A DNA stretch of 64,000 bases. Origin: HdN1 sp052035295 (GTDB lineage Bacteria > Pseudomonadota > Gammaproteobacteria > Pseudomonadales > Ketobacteraceae). The notes beneath the pieces are model-generated. The model was not told the DNA's origin. It was given only the letters and a program-made list of their open reading frames with translations, and did not search any database. The stretch lies in the NCBI GenBank assembly GCA_052035295.1, contig JBPOHS010000027.1:39480-103479 (forward strand), read 5' to 3'. Below, in pieces: positions 44,060 to 53,529 of the stretch (position 1 is the first letter of the stretch; the number at the start of each line of letters is the position of its first letter). Made by a program: the position numbers and the translations under genes.

Positions 44060-44896
44060 ATGACACAATCCAAGGTCACACTGGTTACCGGTTGCTCGTC
44101 GGGTATCGGGCGCAAGCTTGCCATCCTGCTGAGCGAAAGAGGCTACAAGGTGTATGCCGGCGGCCGCCGCTGGGAATCCATCAAGACCTTGCAGGAACTC
44201 GGCATCACGCCAGTTGAACTGGATGTTGCCAGTACCGAGCAATGCAATGAAACGGTACGCGGCATCATTGCCGAAAGTGGCCGGATCGATCTGCTCGTCA
44301 ATAACGCCGGGGTTGGCATCATGGGCCCGCTCATCGATCTTGACGACCAGCAAATCAGCGAACAACTGTCAGTGAATGTCCATGCGGTGCTGAGAATGGT
44401 GCGTGCCGTCGCCCCTCACATGATAGAGCAGCGCAATGGTTTGATCGTCAATATAGGCAGCGTGTCCGGCATTCTGGTGACGCCGTTTTCGGGAATCTAT
44501 GGCGCATCCAAGGCCGCGGTACACATGTTGTCTGACGCGCTGCGCATGGAGCTGGCGCCCTTCAACATCCACGTCATGACGGTGCAACCGGGAGCCATTC
44601 AATCGGAATTTGGCAAGAATGCTGCGCACTCCCTGCAGCTGCGTCGTCGGCAGACCTCAAGCTACGCCCCTATCGAGAAAGCCATCAATGCACGCGCAAA
44701 GGCCTCCCAGGATTCACCTACCCCGACGGACGAATTTTGCCAGGCGCTGATCGAGGCGATGGAGCGTTCCCCTGCCTCCCCGGTGTTTCGCTACGGCAAT
44801 GGCAGCACAGCATTGCCGCTCCTGGCGCAGTGGTTGCCCACCCGTGTCCGTGACTGGATCCTCATGCGTCGCTTTGAATTGCACAAGCTGAAATAA
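44060..44896 (+). CDS. Short-chain dehydrogenase/reductase
   Basis: A 278-residue classical SDR: TGCSSGIGRKL (nucleotide loop TGxxxGIG), NNAGVG, catalytic Ser in IGSVSG and YGASK (Tyr-Lys). The C-terminal tail (PLLAQWLPTRVRDWILMRRF) is amphipathic, like acyl-DHAP reductase/retinol-dehydrogenase-type SDRs acting on lipid substrates at membranes. The AGPS-like, GlpD-like and kinase genes lie about 2 kb downstream, so acyl- or alkyl-DHAP reduction is a reasonable but unproven role. ATG 44060 is supported by family alignment; the ribosome site is weak. Upstream frames to 43970 are not conserved in style. Confidence 0.85.
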   Translation: MTQSKVTLVTGCSSGIGRKLAILLSERGYKVYAGGRRWESIKTLQELGITPVELDVASTEQCNETVRGIIAESGRIDLLVNNAGVGIMGPLIDLDDQQISEQLSVNVHAVLRMVRAVAPHMIEQRNGLIVNIGSVSGILVTPFSGIYGASKAAVHMLSDALRMELAPFNIHVMTVQPGAIQSEFGKNAAHSLQLRRRQTSSYAPIEKAINARAKASQDSPTPTDEFCQALIEAMERSPASPVFRYGNGSTALPLLAQWLPTRVRDWILMRRFELHKLK

Positions 44897-45007
44897 AATC
44901 CCGGGAACGCTGGCCGTGCAGCCCCTCGCGATGGACGCGGGAGCAAAAGACACGACACCGGCGACCGGTTTAGACTCCTCACCATCACTATCTTCCGGAG
45001 TTTGGAT

Positions 45008-45580
45008 ATGGGCAGTACCAGAAAGAACGCGATGTTCGGTGCCTTGTTTGCGCTGGCGAGTTCAAGCCCCGTATTGAGCCTCGAAGTCGGGGGCGTCAAA
45101 CTCGAAGATTCTCGCGAACTGCAGGGCAAGAAGCTGTTGCTCAATGGCGCAGGCGTTCGCAACAAATATTTTGTGGATGTCTATGTCGCCGGTCTGTATC
45201 TGCCAGCGCCGAACACATCAGCCCAAACCATCATTGCTTCCAGAGACTTGCAATCGGTAAGGCTGGTCATCACCTCTTCGCGAATTACCCGCGATCGGCT
45301 GATTGAAGCGATTACCGATGGCATTCGCAAGTCGTCAGGCAAGGACTTTGCCCGTTATGAACCCATGCTCGGTGAACTGTGGTCGGCGATGACCTTCGAG
45401 GTGCAGGAAGGTGATGTGTTCGATTTCAATTACGTGCCGGGGGAAGGTGTGCATTTCGTCCGCAATGGCTCGTTGTTGCGCGTGATGACGGATTTCGAAT
45501 TCAAGAAAATCCTGTTTGGTATCTGGCTGGGTGAAGATCCGGTGCAAGCTACGCTGAAAGAGGATCTGTTGTCAGGTTAA
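45008..45580 (+). CDS. Periplasmic chalcone-isomerase-fold protein (copy 2)
   Basis: A 190-residue paralogue of the gene at 39680, sharing the pattern KLLLNGAGVRNKYFVDVYVAGLYL, VRLVITSSRITRDRL, GDVFDFNYVPGEGV and GIWLGEDPVQATLK. A short signal peptide is likely (AMFGALFALASSSPVLS). ATG 45008 has CCGGAG 7 bases upstream; TTG 45002 would be too close. Role unknown, possibly fatty-acid binding. It ends with 4 bases overlapping the convergent AraC-family gene. Confidence 0.85.
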   Translation: MGSTRKNAMFGALFALASSSPVLSLEVGGVKLEDSRELQGKKLLLNGAGVRNKYFVDVYVAGLYLPAPNTSAQTIIASRDLQSVRLVITSSRITRDRLIEAITDGIRKSSGKDFARYEPMLGELWSAMTFEVQEGDVFDFNYVPGEGVHFVRNGSLLRVMTDFEFKKILFGIWLGEDPVQATLKEDLLSG

Positions 45581-46614
45581 TCAAGGCGCCCAACGTGTAT
45601 CTGGGTGTCGCGAAATTGGCCTGGCGTCTGCCCCATCCACTGTTTGAAACTGCGATGAAAGGAACGCGGCTCGGCAAAGCCCAGCATGATGCCAATTTCG
45701 TCGATGCTCAAACTGCAGTCCCGCAAATAGTTCAGCGCCATTTCCTGTCGCAATTCATCCAGCAATTCCTGATAACCCGTGCCCTCCTCGGCCAGTTTTC
45801 GCTGCAAGGTGCGACTGGTCATGCCCAGCTTTTCGGCAATGAATTCCTTGCGCGGCAAATCCTGGCGGATCATCAGGCGCAGCAGGTTTTTCACCCGATA
45901 ACTCCAGTCTTCATCCTGATCGATTTCGGCCAGCAGTTGCGTGGCATGATCGAGCAGTGTTTTCAGCAGTGCCGGATCCGACTGGCGAATGGGATGAGCG
46001 ATTTGCTCCGGTGAGATTTCCAGTGCACTGAAGGGCTGCCCGAACAGAACCGGGCACTGGAATACCGATTCGTACTCACTGAGTGCTGCCGTTACTGGTT
46101 TGGCGTGTTCCAGGCAGACACGCACAGGCGACTGATCCCAGGAATCCCCGACCCAACGACTATAGCGAGTCCAGGACGCGAGTACGTTTTCGATGACGTG
46201 GCGCCGAACGTCGTCGTTATCAAAATTGCAGTGCCAACGCACCAGGGTATTGTCGCCAGCCGGAACAGTACGTGTCACCCCCATGTCGCCCACAATCTTT
46301 TCGTACACCGGCACTTTTGCCAGCGCCTCGCCCAACGTGGCGCAATTCATTGCGATGTAACCAAGCACGCTATACGAAGCAGGCTGGATATATTGCGAGG
46401 TGTGCAAACCAAAGAGCGCGTCCCCGCTTGCTGGTATAAGTTCAGCCAACAGGGTTTGTAACGCCGCGCCAGGGACGCGCTTGGTATTGTCATTGAGCAA
46501 GGATGCGTCAATGCCTGCCCGCGCCAGCGCAGGCCGGTCATCGATCCCGGCGGCGGACGCCGTTTTCAGGTATTGCTGCACGGCGGGAATGGAGGCATAA
46601 CCCAGGTCTTTCAT
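45577..46614 (-). CDS. AraC family transcriptional regulator
   Basis: A 345-residue regulator with an N-terminal arabinose-binding-like (Arabinose_bd) domain and a C-terminal AraC helix-turn-helix (about 245-335: KLGMTSRTLQRKLAEEG and SIDEIGIMLGFAEPRSFHRSFKQW). It is divergent from the AGPS-like/GlpD/FGGY operon with about 200 bases between the starts, so it is the likely regulator of that operon. The N-terminal type is that of OruR/ArgR-like and fatty-acid-related AraC proteins. Effector unknown. Confidence 0.92.
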   Translation of the reverse strand: MKDLGYASIPAVQQYLKTASAAGIDDRPALARAGIDASLLNDNTKRVPGAALQTLLAELIPASGDALFGLHTSQYIQPASYSVLGYIAMNCATLGEALAKVPVYEKIVGDMGVTRTVPAGDNTLVRWHCNFDNDDVRRHVIENVLASWTRYSRWVGDSWDQSPVRVCLEHAKPVTAALSEYESVFQCPVLFGQPFSALEISPEQIAHPIRQSDPALLKTLLDHATQLLAEIDQDEDWSYRVKNLLRLMIRQDLPRKEFIAEKLGMTSRTLQRKLAEEGTGYQELLDELRQEMALNYLRDCSLSIDEIGIMLGFAEPRSFHRSFKQWMGQTPGQFRDTQIHVGRLD

Positions 46615-46817
46615 GAATACGTGTTTACGTCAGCTGGTAGTCGGTGTTTGTCAACGTCGTTGTCTCGATCGGCGAAGGGTCCTGTCTCAATTCGACAGTG
46701 AAAATCCTGGCTGAGCGACTAGTATACAGTGATCTCGGAGGCCGAACGGATGAGTTCAGCTCCCGCACAGAATACGTCACCGCGCAAAAACAACAAGTTA
46801 CCACAAGAGGATCACCT

Positions 46818-48413
46818 ATGCGTCGCTGGAATGGTTGGGGTAGTGAGAGCACTGATTTCCCGTTGAAACCCGCTGCAGGGCTGTTCCTCAAGGAACGTAT
46901 CGGTGAAGGCAAGCCGTTGCCCGACGCCACCCTGGAACAAGTCATGGCCACGGTGCCCGCAACGCGCATGCCTGCCCACGCGTTGATTCAGACAGATGCG
47001 GAAACCCGCCTGCGCCATGCACGCGGTCAAAGCCTGGCCGATTGGCTGGCCATGCGCAGCGGTGATTTCGGGTTTTTCCCCGATGGTGTGGCTTTCCCCA
47101 ATGATGCGGCGCAAGTACGTGAACTATTGCAGTTCGCCAAGCAACACAATATCGAAGTGATTCCCTATGGGGGCGGTTCGTCGGTGGTCGGGCATATCAA
47201 TCCGCGCAAGAGCGAAAAGCCGGTGCTGACCATCAGCCTGGCACGCATGAACAAGCTGATAGAAGTCGATCGCCAAAGCCAGATTGCCACCTTCGGTGCC
47301 GGTACGCCGGGCCCTGAGCTGGAAGCCCAGTTGAAGCCGCATGGCTTCATGCTCGGTCACTTCCCCCAGTCGTGGGAATTGTCGACCGTCGGAGGCTGGG
47401 TGGCCAGCCGTTCCAGTGGCCAGCAGTCGCTGCGTTATGGCCGCATCGAGCAAATGTTTGCCGGCGGCAGCATTGAAACCACAGAAGGCACGCTGGAGAT
47501 TCCAACAATTCCGGCGTCATCGGCGGGTCCGGATATCCGTGAGATGTTCATGGGGTCTGAAGGCCGCATGGGTATCATCACTGATGTGAAGGTGCGCGTG
47601 TCACAGTTGCCGGAACAGGAAAAGTTCTACGTGGGTTTCCTGCCCAACTGGCCTGACGCCGTGGCTGCGGTGCGGGCGCTCGTACAGAATCGCGTTCCCC
47701 TGTCGATGCTGCGTCTGTCCAATGAAGTGGAAACCGCAACCCAAGTGCGACTGGCGACCAACCCTGCCGTCGTCAACGTGATGGACAAGCTGCTCAAATT
47801 GCGCGGCGCCGGCGATCAGAAGTGCATGGTGACCTTCGGCGTGACCGGCAGCAAACAACAGTGTTCTGCGGCCTTCGATCAGGCCATGAAAATCCTCAAG
47901 CAATATAACGTTGTGCATACGGGCACCCTGCTGGGCAAGAAGTGGCAGGAAAACCGCTTCAAGGCTCCCTATCTGCGGCACGGCCTGTGGACCGCCGGTT
48001 ATGCGGTGGACACGCTGGAAACCGCCTGCGACTGGTCAAAGGTTCCACGCATGGTGGAAAGCGTCGAATCGGCTATCAAAACCGGGCTGGATGCCGAGGG
48101 TGAGAAAGTCCACGTCTTTACCCACCTGTCGCATGTTTACTCGCAGGGTTCCAGCGCCTATACCACTTATGTATTCCGTTGCGGCCGCACCTACGAAGAA
48201 ACGCTGGCACGCTGGCGTCGACTGAAGAGCACTGCGTCAGAGGCGATAGTTGCCAATGGCGGCACCATCAGTCACCAGCATGGTGTTGGCACGGATCACG
48301 CTCCCTATCTGGAAGCGGAGAAGACCAAAATGGGTATTGCGGCGATTCGCACCTTGTGTGATCACTTCGATCCGGCCCATATCATGAATCCGGGCAAGTT
48401 GCTGGAGGATTGA
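46818..48413 (+). CDS. FAD-linked oxidase of the alkyl-DHAP synthase (AGPS) family
   Basis: A 531-residue flavoprotein: PCMH-type FAD-binding domain (IPYGGGSSVVGH, FPQSWELSTVGGWVASRSSGQQSLRYG) and a cap domain with HVFTHLSHVYSQG and the GTISHQHGVGTDHAPYL histidine motif, plus C-terminal HIMNPGKLL. This is the sequence class of alkyldihydroxyacetonephosphate synthase, which swaps the acyl of acyl-DHAP for a fatty alcohol to make an ether bond, though bacterial members mostly lack assigned substrates. ATG 46818 follows AAGAGG. It is the first of three genes (GlpD-like and FGGY kinase follow) that share glycerol-phosphate chemistry. D-lactate/glycolate oxidase-type function is an alternative. 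Confidence 0.85.
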   Translation: MRRWNGWGSESTDFPLKPAAGLFLKERIGEGKPLPDATLEQVMATVPATRMPAHALIQTDAETRLRHARGQSLADWLAMRSGDFGFFPDGVAFPNDAAQVRELLQFAKQHNIEVIPYGGGSSVVGHINPRKSEKPVLTISLARMNKLIEVDRQSQIATFGAGTPGPELEAQLKPHGFMLGHFPQSWELSTVGGWVASRSSGQQSLRYGRIEQMFAGGSIETTEGTLEIPTIPASSAGPDIREMFMGSEGRMGIITDVKVRVSQLPEQEKFYVGFLPNWPDAVAAVRALVQNRVPLSMLRLSNEVETATQVRLATNPAVVNVMDKLLKLRGAGDQKCMVTFGVTGSKQQCSAAFDQAMKILKQYNVVHTGTLLGKKWQENRFKAPYLRHGLWTAGYAVDTLETACDWSKVPRMVESVESAIKTGLDAEGEKVHVFTHLSHVYSQGSSAYTTYVFRCGRTYEETLARWRRLKSTASEAIVANGGTISHQHGVGTDHAPYLEAEKTKMGIAAIRTLCDHFDPAHIMNPGKLLED

Positions 48414-48415
48414 TC

Positions 48416-50017
48416 ATGAGCACTTCACGCGCGAACTGGCAGGCCATTACGCAAGACCCGGCTACGTGGGACATGATCATCGTCGGTGGCGGCATTACCG
48501 GTGTCGGCATTCTGCGCGAAGCGACCCGGCGCGGCCTCAAAGCGTTGCTGGTGGAACAGAAAGATTTCGCCTGGGGCACATCGAGCCGTTCCTCAAAAAT
48601 GGTGCATGGCGGCTTGCGTTACATCGCGCAACTCGACATCAAGCTCACCAAGCATTCCGTGCTGGAACGCGAGCGTCTGCTGAAGGAAGCACCGGGGTTG
48701 GTGGAGCGTCTGGGCTACCTGTTCACCATTCGCAAAGGCCAGTTTCCGGGAAAGCTTATTTTCAATGGTTTGCTGGCGGTCTATGACTCGCTGGCCGGTA
48801 TCAAGACGCACGATTTCTTTGACAACACGGCGCTCGCCAAGCGTGCGCCAGGCATCGATACGCGCGAGCTGAAAGGCGCCAGTTACTACACGGATGCCGT
48901 TACCGATGATGCACGTCTCGTGCTGCGGGTATTGCACGCGGCAGTGGCAGAAGGTGGCCAGGCGATCAACTATTGTCGCGCCGAGGAACTGCAGCGCGAC
49001 AACGGCAAGGTCACCGGCCTGCGCGTGGTGGATCACGAGACAGGCGAAAGCGCGGTCCTCAAATCGCGCGTTATCGTCAACGCCACTGGCGCCTGGGTCG
49101 ATCACCTCCGCACCCAGCTTGGTCACTCCCGTCAAATCCGCCCCCTGCGCGGAAGCCATCTGGTGATTCCACGCACGCTGGCACCCGTGAGTGATGCGCT
49201 GACGCTGTTTCACCCGAAGGACAAGCGACCGGTGTTTCTTTTCCCCTGGGAAGGTACCACCATCATCGGCACGACCGACCTGGATCACGACAAGGATCTG
49301 AACCTCGAACCGGGTATCACGCAGGCAGAAGTCGACTATCTGCTGGAAGCGGCGCGACTGCAGTTTCCGTCAGCCAACATTGGTGAGAAGGATGTGATTT
49401 CCACTTGGTCGGGGGTACGCCCTGTGATCAGCCAGGACAAGAGCAAGGATCCCTCCAAGGAAAGCCGCGAGCATGAAGTCTGGATCGATCAGGGCTTGAT
49501 TACCGTGAGCGGTGGCAAGCTGACGACGTTCCGCCTGATCGCGCTGGATGTCATTCAGGCCGCAAAACCGTTCCTCGGCCCGATTGGCAATGCCACCGGC
49601 GACGCAGTCATCGCGTTACCTCATCTGGACGCCGGCGATGCGGGATTCAACGCAGCGGGCGTCAATGACCGGCAGTGGCTGCAGCGTCTGATCGGTCGTT
49701 ATGGCGATGCCGCCAAGCCCCTGCTCGCCGATGCACCGGCGGAAGAGCGCGCGCGGATCGCCGACACCCAATTCTGTCTCGCGGAAGTCCGCTGGGCCGC
49801 CCGCAGCGAGTGGGTACAACATCTTGATGACTTGTTGTTGCGCCGCACCCGACTTGGCAATCTGCTGCCGGAAGGTGGTGCTGCCCTGTTCCCGGCGCTC
49901 AAACCGATCTGCCAGCAGACACTGGGCTGGAGCGATCAACAATGGGACGCTGAAGTCGAGCGTTACGTGACTTTGTGGCAGCACAGCTATTCGCTGCCTT
50001 CCAAACGCCGGGCCTAA
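48416..50017 (+). CDS. FAD-dependent glycerol-3-phosphate dehydrogenase-like protein (GlpD family)
   Basis: A 533-residue GlpD-family protein: FAD loop MIIVGGGITGVGILREATRRG, the SSKMVHGGLRYI and GAWVDHL patterns, a central DAO domain (RPLRGSHLVIP, TTIIGTTDLDHD), and the GLITVSGGKLTTFR segment. GlpD oxidises sn-glycerol-3-phosphate to DHAP and feeds quinone. ATG 48416 (with GGAGG 7 bases before it) is chosen over TTG 48410. It starts just after the AGPS-like gene and 25 bases before the FGGY kinase gene. Being in an AGPS-like operon, it may act on an alkylated or other glycerol phosphate rather than be the housekeeping GlpD. Confidence 0.88.
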   Translation: MSTSRANWQAITQDPATWDMIIVGGGITGVGILREATRRGLKALLVEQKDFAWGTSSRSSKMVHGGLRYIAQLDIKLTKHSVLERERLLKEAPGLVERLGYLFTIRKGQFPGKLIFNGLLAVYDSLAGIKTHDFFDNTALAKRAPGIDTRELKGASYYTDAVTDDARLVLRVLHAAVAEGGQAINYCRAEELQRDNGKVTGLRVVDHETGESAVLKSRVIVNATGAWVDHLRTQLGHSRQIRPLRGSHLVIPRTLAPVSDALTLFHPKDKRPVFLFPWEGTTIIGTTDLDHDKDLNLEPGITQAEVDYLLEAARLQFPSANIGEKDVISTWSGVRPVISQDKSKDPSKESREHEVWIDQGLITVSGGKLTTFRLIALDVIQAAKPFLGPIGNATGDAVIALPHLDAGDAGFNAAGVNDRQWLQRLIGRYGDAAKPLLADAPAEERARIADTQFCLAEVRWAARSEWVQHLDDLLLRRTRLGNLLPEGGAALFPALKPICQQTLGWSDQQWDAEVERYVTLWQHSYSLPSKRRA

Positions 50018-50042
50018 TGCGCCGTCAGGAGTGCTCCACACC

Positions 50043-51614
50043 ATGAACCGATCCGACGACGCATACCTGCTGGCGATCGATAACGGCACCCAGAGTGTCC
50101 GCGCATTGATCTTTGATCTCGATGGGCAGCTTGTCGCCAAGAGCAAGGTGCTGATCGAACCCTATTATTCGGTGCACCCGGGCTGGGCGGAACAGGATCC
50201 CGACTATTTGTGGAACTCGCTGTGTCAGGCCTGCCAGAGTCTGTGGGAACAGATTGATTTCCCGAAAGAAAAAATCAAGGCGGTGGCGCTGACCACGCAA
50301 CGCGCTACCATGCTGAACATCGACCGCGATGGCAAGCCACTACGGCCCGCCATTATCTGGCTTGACCAGCGCCGCACCGAACCCGAAGCGTTGCCGGGCA
50401 TGCCCCTGCATTGGGAGTTGCTGTTCCGTGCGCTGGGCGAGCAGGACACGATGCGTTATTTCCGCAGTCAGGCGGAATGCAACTGGATCAAGACGCAACA
50501 ACCGGATATCTGGGCGAAAACGCACAAAACCTTGCTGCTGTCGGGCTACCACACATTCAAGCTGACCGGGCGTTATGTCGATTCGGTGGCCTCGCAAGTG
50601 GGCTATCAGCCCTTCGATTTCAAGCGTTTCACATGGTGTAAACCGCATGACTGGAAATGGCAGGCGTTGCCGACCCGCCCCCGCATGCTGCCTGATCTGG
50701 TCGCGCCCGGTGGATTGCTGGGCAACATCACCGCCGAGGCCGCGCGGCAAACTGGTATTCCGGAGGGGTTGCCATTGATTTCGGCCGGTGCCGACAAGGC
50801 CTGCGAGGTGATTGGCTCCGGTTGCCTGTCGCCCGACATCGGCAGTTTGAGCTATGGAACGACCGCGACCTTCAATACCTGCAACCCGAAATACGTTGAG
50901 GCGATTCCGTTTATTCCGCCCTACCCGGCAGCCATTCCCAACACCTATAACACGGAGATCATCATTCCGCGCGGTTACTGGATGGTGAACTGGTTTCGCA
51001 AGGAATTCGGTTATCGCGAGGAACGCATGGCACAGGAGCGCGGTGTCGAGCCAGAGCAATTGTTCGATGAGCTGCTGAAAAGTGTTCCGCCCGGATCGAT
51101 GGGGCTGACCCTGCAGCCTTACTGGACCCCCGGCGTGCGGGTGCCAGGCCCGGAAGCTAAAGGTTCCATCATCGGTTTTGGTGACGTACACACCCGCGCC
51201 CACATTTACCGCGCCATTATCGAGGGCCTGGCCTATGCGTTACGCGAAGGCAAGGAACGCGTTGAACAACGTTCCGGCGTGAAGATTCGCACCTTGCGCG
51301 TTTCGGGTGGCGGCTCACAAAGCGACGAAGCCATGCAAATCACCGCGGATATTTTCGGCCTCACCGCTGAGCGCCCGCACACTTTTGAAACGTCCGGCCT
51401 CGGGGCCGCCATCAATGCCGCCGTGGGCGTCGGCCTCTATCCCAACCATCACAGAGCGATCGAGCGGATGACACACAAGGGCGATGTATTCCGCCCTATC
51501 GATGCCAACCGCCGCATTTATCAGAAGCTTTATAGCGAGGTGTACCAGAAGATGTACGAGAATCTGTCGCCGCTCTATCGCTCCATCCGCAAGATCACCG
51601 GTTACCCGCGCTAA
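50043..51614 (+). CDS. FGGY-family carbohydrate kinase (glycerol kinase-like)
   Basis: A 523-residue FGGY kinase: AIDNGTQSVRALIFDLDGQ (phosphate-1 loop), an IWLDQRRTEP motif like the sugar-kinase WxDxR pattern, SLSYGTTATFN, and RVSGGGSQSDEAMQITADIFG (the adenosine-binding GGGxxS region). This family phosphorylates glycerol, xylulose, erythritol, ribitol and related polyols. ATG 50043 follows GGAG. It is the last gene of the AGPS-like operon, before an intrinsic terminator, so its product is probably glycerol-3-phosphate or an alkyl-glycerol phosphate. Exact substrate unknown. Confidence 0.87.
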   Translation: MNRSDDAYLLAIDNGTQSVRALIFDLDGQLVAKSKVLIEPYYSVHPGWAEQDPDYLWNSLCQACQSLWEQIDFPKEKIKAVALTTQRATMLNIDRDGKPLRPAIIWLDQRRTEPEALPGMPLHWELLFRALGEQDTMRYFRSQAECNWIKTQQPDIWAKTHKTLLLSGYHTFKLTGRYVDSVASQVGYQPFDFKRFTWCKPHDWKWQALPTRPRMLPDLVAPGGLLGNITAEAARQTGIPEGLPLISAGADKACEVIGSGCLSPDIGSLSYGTTATFNTCNPKYVEAIPFIPPYPAAIPNTYNTEIIIPRGYWMVNWFRKEFGYREERMAQERGVEPEQLFDELLKSVPPGSMGLTLQPYWTPGVRVPGPEAKGSIIGFGDVHTRAHIYRAIIEGLAYALREGKERVEQRSGVKIRTLRVSGGGSQSDEAMQITADIFGLTAERPHTFETSGLGAAINAAVGVGLYPNHHRAIERMTHKGDVFRPIDANRRIYQKLYSEVYQKMYENLSPLYRSIRKITGYPR

Positions 51615-51637
51615 AGACGCCACTTGTGCGTCCCTGT

Positions 51638-51668
51638 CCCGCCACGGTTTGTGGCGGGATTTTTTTTC
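51638..51668 (+). terminator. Rho-independent terminator after the FGGY kinase gene
   Basis: Arms CCCGCCAC and GTGGCGGG around GGTTT followed by a run of T, 24 bases after the stop. Confidence 0.92.
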
Positions 51669-51688
51669 CATAACCTACGGCAGTCACC

Positions 51689-52117
51689 ATGAGCAGTCGA
51701 TTGGAACAAGTCAAAGACGGCGTACTCCACCATCCTTTTCACAAGGCCTGCGAACTGGCGTTGCTCAGTGCAGAAAAAGGCAACGCCGAGGTCAGCTTCA
51801 AAGTCAATGAATTTACTGTCAATCCGCAGGGCGCATTACACGGCGGCATTATCTATGCTTTGATTGATGTAGCCTGCTTTTTCGCGGTGGTGCCGGCACT
51901 GGCGCCCGATCAGCACCCGGTGTCAATCGAAACCCACGTCAGCATTTTGCGGGCCGCCACGCTGGGCGAAACCATTATCATCAAATCCTGGACGGATCGC
52001 GTCGGTCGCACATTGGCGGCGATGCGCGCCGAGGTATTTGCCGGCGAAGGCGACCAGAAACGCCTGATTGCCACTGGCAATGTCACCAAATCGATCCTGC
52101 AGGGCCGGGGCCATTAA
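51689..52117 (+). CDS. PaaI-like hotdog-fold acyl-CoA thioesterase
   Basis: A 142-residue single hotdog domain with the PaaI-type motif NPQGALHGGIIYALIDVAC, then THVSILRAATLGETI and ATGNVTKSIL. Such enzymes cleave acyl-CoA thioesters. It follows the kinase terminator by 20 bases, so it probably has its own promoter, and precedes the beta-glucosidase and acyl-CoA synthetase genes. Acyl chain preference is unknown. Confidence 0.88.
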   Translation: MSSRLEQVKDGVLHHPFHKACELALLSAEKGNAEVSFKVNEFTVNPQGALHGGIIYALIDVACFFAVVPALAPDQHPVSIETHVSILRAATLGETIIIKSWTDRVGRTLAAMRAEVFAGEGDQKRLIATGNVTKSILQGRGH

Positions 52118-52176
52118 GCCACCCTGACCTGCCGTTATACCGATCGGACATTGTCAGCCCAACCCGAGGAGCGACC

Positions 52177-53529
52177 ATGCCCGATCACGCAAACGACGAA
52201 TCACCCTCGTCACTCGATTTGCCCACCGGATTTCTGTGGGGCACATCGACATCGTCCTATCAGATTGAGGGCGCCGCACAACTGGACGGTCGTGGGCCCA
52301 GCATCTGGGATACGTTCTGTCGCCAACCCGGCAAGGTCATTAACGGTGATCACGGCGATGTTGCCTGCGATCACTACCACCGTTATCGCGATGATATCGC
52401 CCTGATGCAGAGTCTGGGCATGCAGGCCTACCGTTTTTCGGTGGCGTGGCCGCGCGTGCTACCCGCAGGCCGCGGTGCGATCAACGAAAAGGGTCTGTCT
52501 TTTTATGATCGTCTGATTGACGAGCTGCTGCAAAACGGCATCGAGCCCTGGCTCTGTCTTTACCATTGGGACCTGCCCCAGGCACTGGAAGATAAAGGGG
52601 GATGGGCAAACCGCGACAGCGCTGGCTGGTATGCGGATTACGCTGCCCTGATCGGACGCCGTTACGGCGATCGCGTCAAGCAATTCGCCACTTTCAACGA
52701 ACAAACCATTTCCTGCCTGTTTGGCTATCTGCTCGGTACCAACGCGCCAGGCAAGTCCAACGTAGCGGAATACCTGCTCGCCATGCATCACCTGAACCTG
52801 GCGCATGGCCTCGGAACGCAAGCGTTACGCAGTACGGTCCTGCAGGCGAAAATCGGTGCGGTGTACACCTTGCAACCGGTCAAGGCAGCCACGGATTCTG
52901 CAGCGGATCAAGAGGCCACTCTGGCGCTGGATAGACACTGGAACGGTGCTTTTGCAGATCCCCAGCAGTGTGGTTATTATCCCAAGGCGATCGCTGAGTT
53001 GATGGAGGCCATTCAACATGCGGGAGATCTCGCCACCATATGCCAACACCAGGACTGGATCGGCATCAATCATTACTCCCCGCTGTACGCCCGTGCATGC
53101 AACGATAATGCGCTGGGATTCGCCCTCGTGGATGCCCCGACTGACGCAGAAAAATCAGCCATTGGCTGGCCCATTGACGCGGACGCATTCACCACGACGC
53201 TGATCGAACTTTCCCGCAAATATAAACGCCCGATCTACGTGACGGAAAACGGCTATGGCGGATACGATTCGCCGAATGCAGACGGCCACATCCTGGATGC
53301 CGAACGCGTCCATTACCTCGACCGTTACACGCGCGCCATGGCCACGGCGGTCAGAAAAGGTGCCGATATACGCGGTTATTTTGTCTGGTCGTTACTCGAC
53401 AATTTTGAATGGGCCTTTGGTTACAGCAATCGTTTTGGTATCGTCCACGTAGATTTTGCCACGCAACAGCGTACGCCCAAGGCATCTGCTCATTGGTATC
53501 GTCAACTCATCGAGAAAAATCATGGCTAA
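52177..53529 (+). CDS. GH1 family beta-glucosidase
   Basis: A 450-residue family 1 glycoside hydrolase. The N-terminal signature FLWGTSTSSYQIEGA, the acid/base motif FNEQTISC (Glu near residue 173; the usual NEP reads NEQ), WIGINHYSPLY, and the nucleophile motif YVTENG (Glu near residue 356) are all present. There is no signal peptide, so it acts in the cytoplasm. It overlaps the start of the acyl-CoA synthetase gene by 8 bases, an unusual pairing that hints at turnover of a sugar-containing lipid. Confidence 0.94.
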   Translation: MPDHANDESPSSLDLPTGFLWGTSTSSYQIEGAAQLDGRGPSIWDTFCRQPGKVINGDHGDVACDHYHRYRDDIALMQSLGMQAYRFSVAWPRVLPAGRGAINEKGLSFYDRLIDELLQNGIEPWLCLYHWDLPQALEDKGGWANRDSAGWYADYAALIGRRYGDRVKQFATFNEQTISCLFGYLLGTNAPGKSNVAEYLLAMHHLNLAHGLGTQALRSTVLQAKIGAVYTLQPVKAATDSAADQEATLALDRHWNGAFADPQQCGYYPKAIAELMEAIQHAGDLATICQHQDWIGINHYSPLYARACNDNALGFALVDAPTDAEKSAIGWPIDADAFTTTLIELSRKYKRPIYVTENGYGGYDSPNADGHILDAERVHYLDRYTRAMATAVRKGADIRGYFVWSLLDNFEWAFGYSNRFGIVHVDFATQQRTPKASAHWYRQLIEKNHG

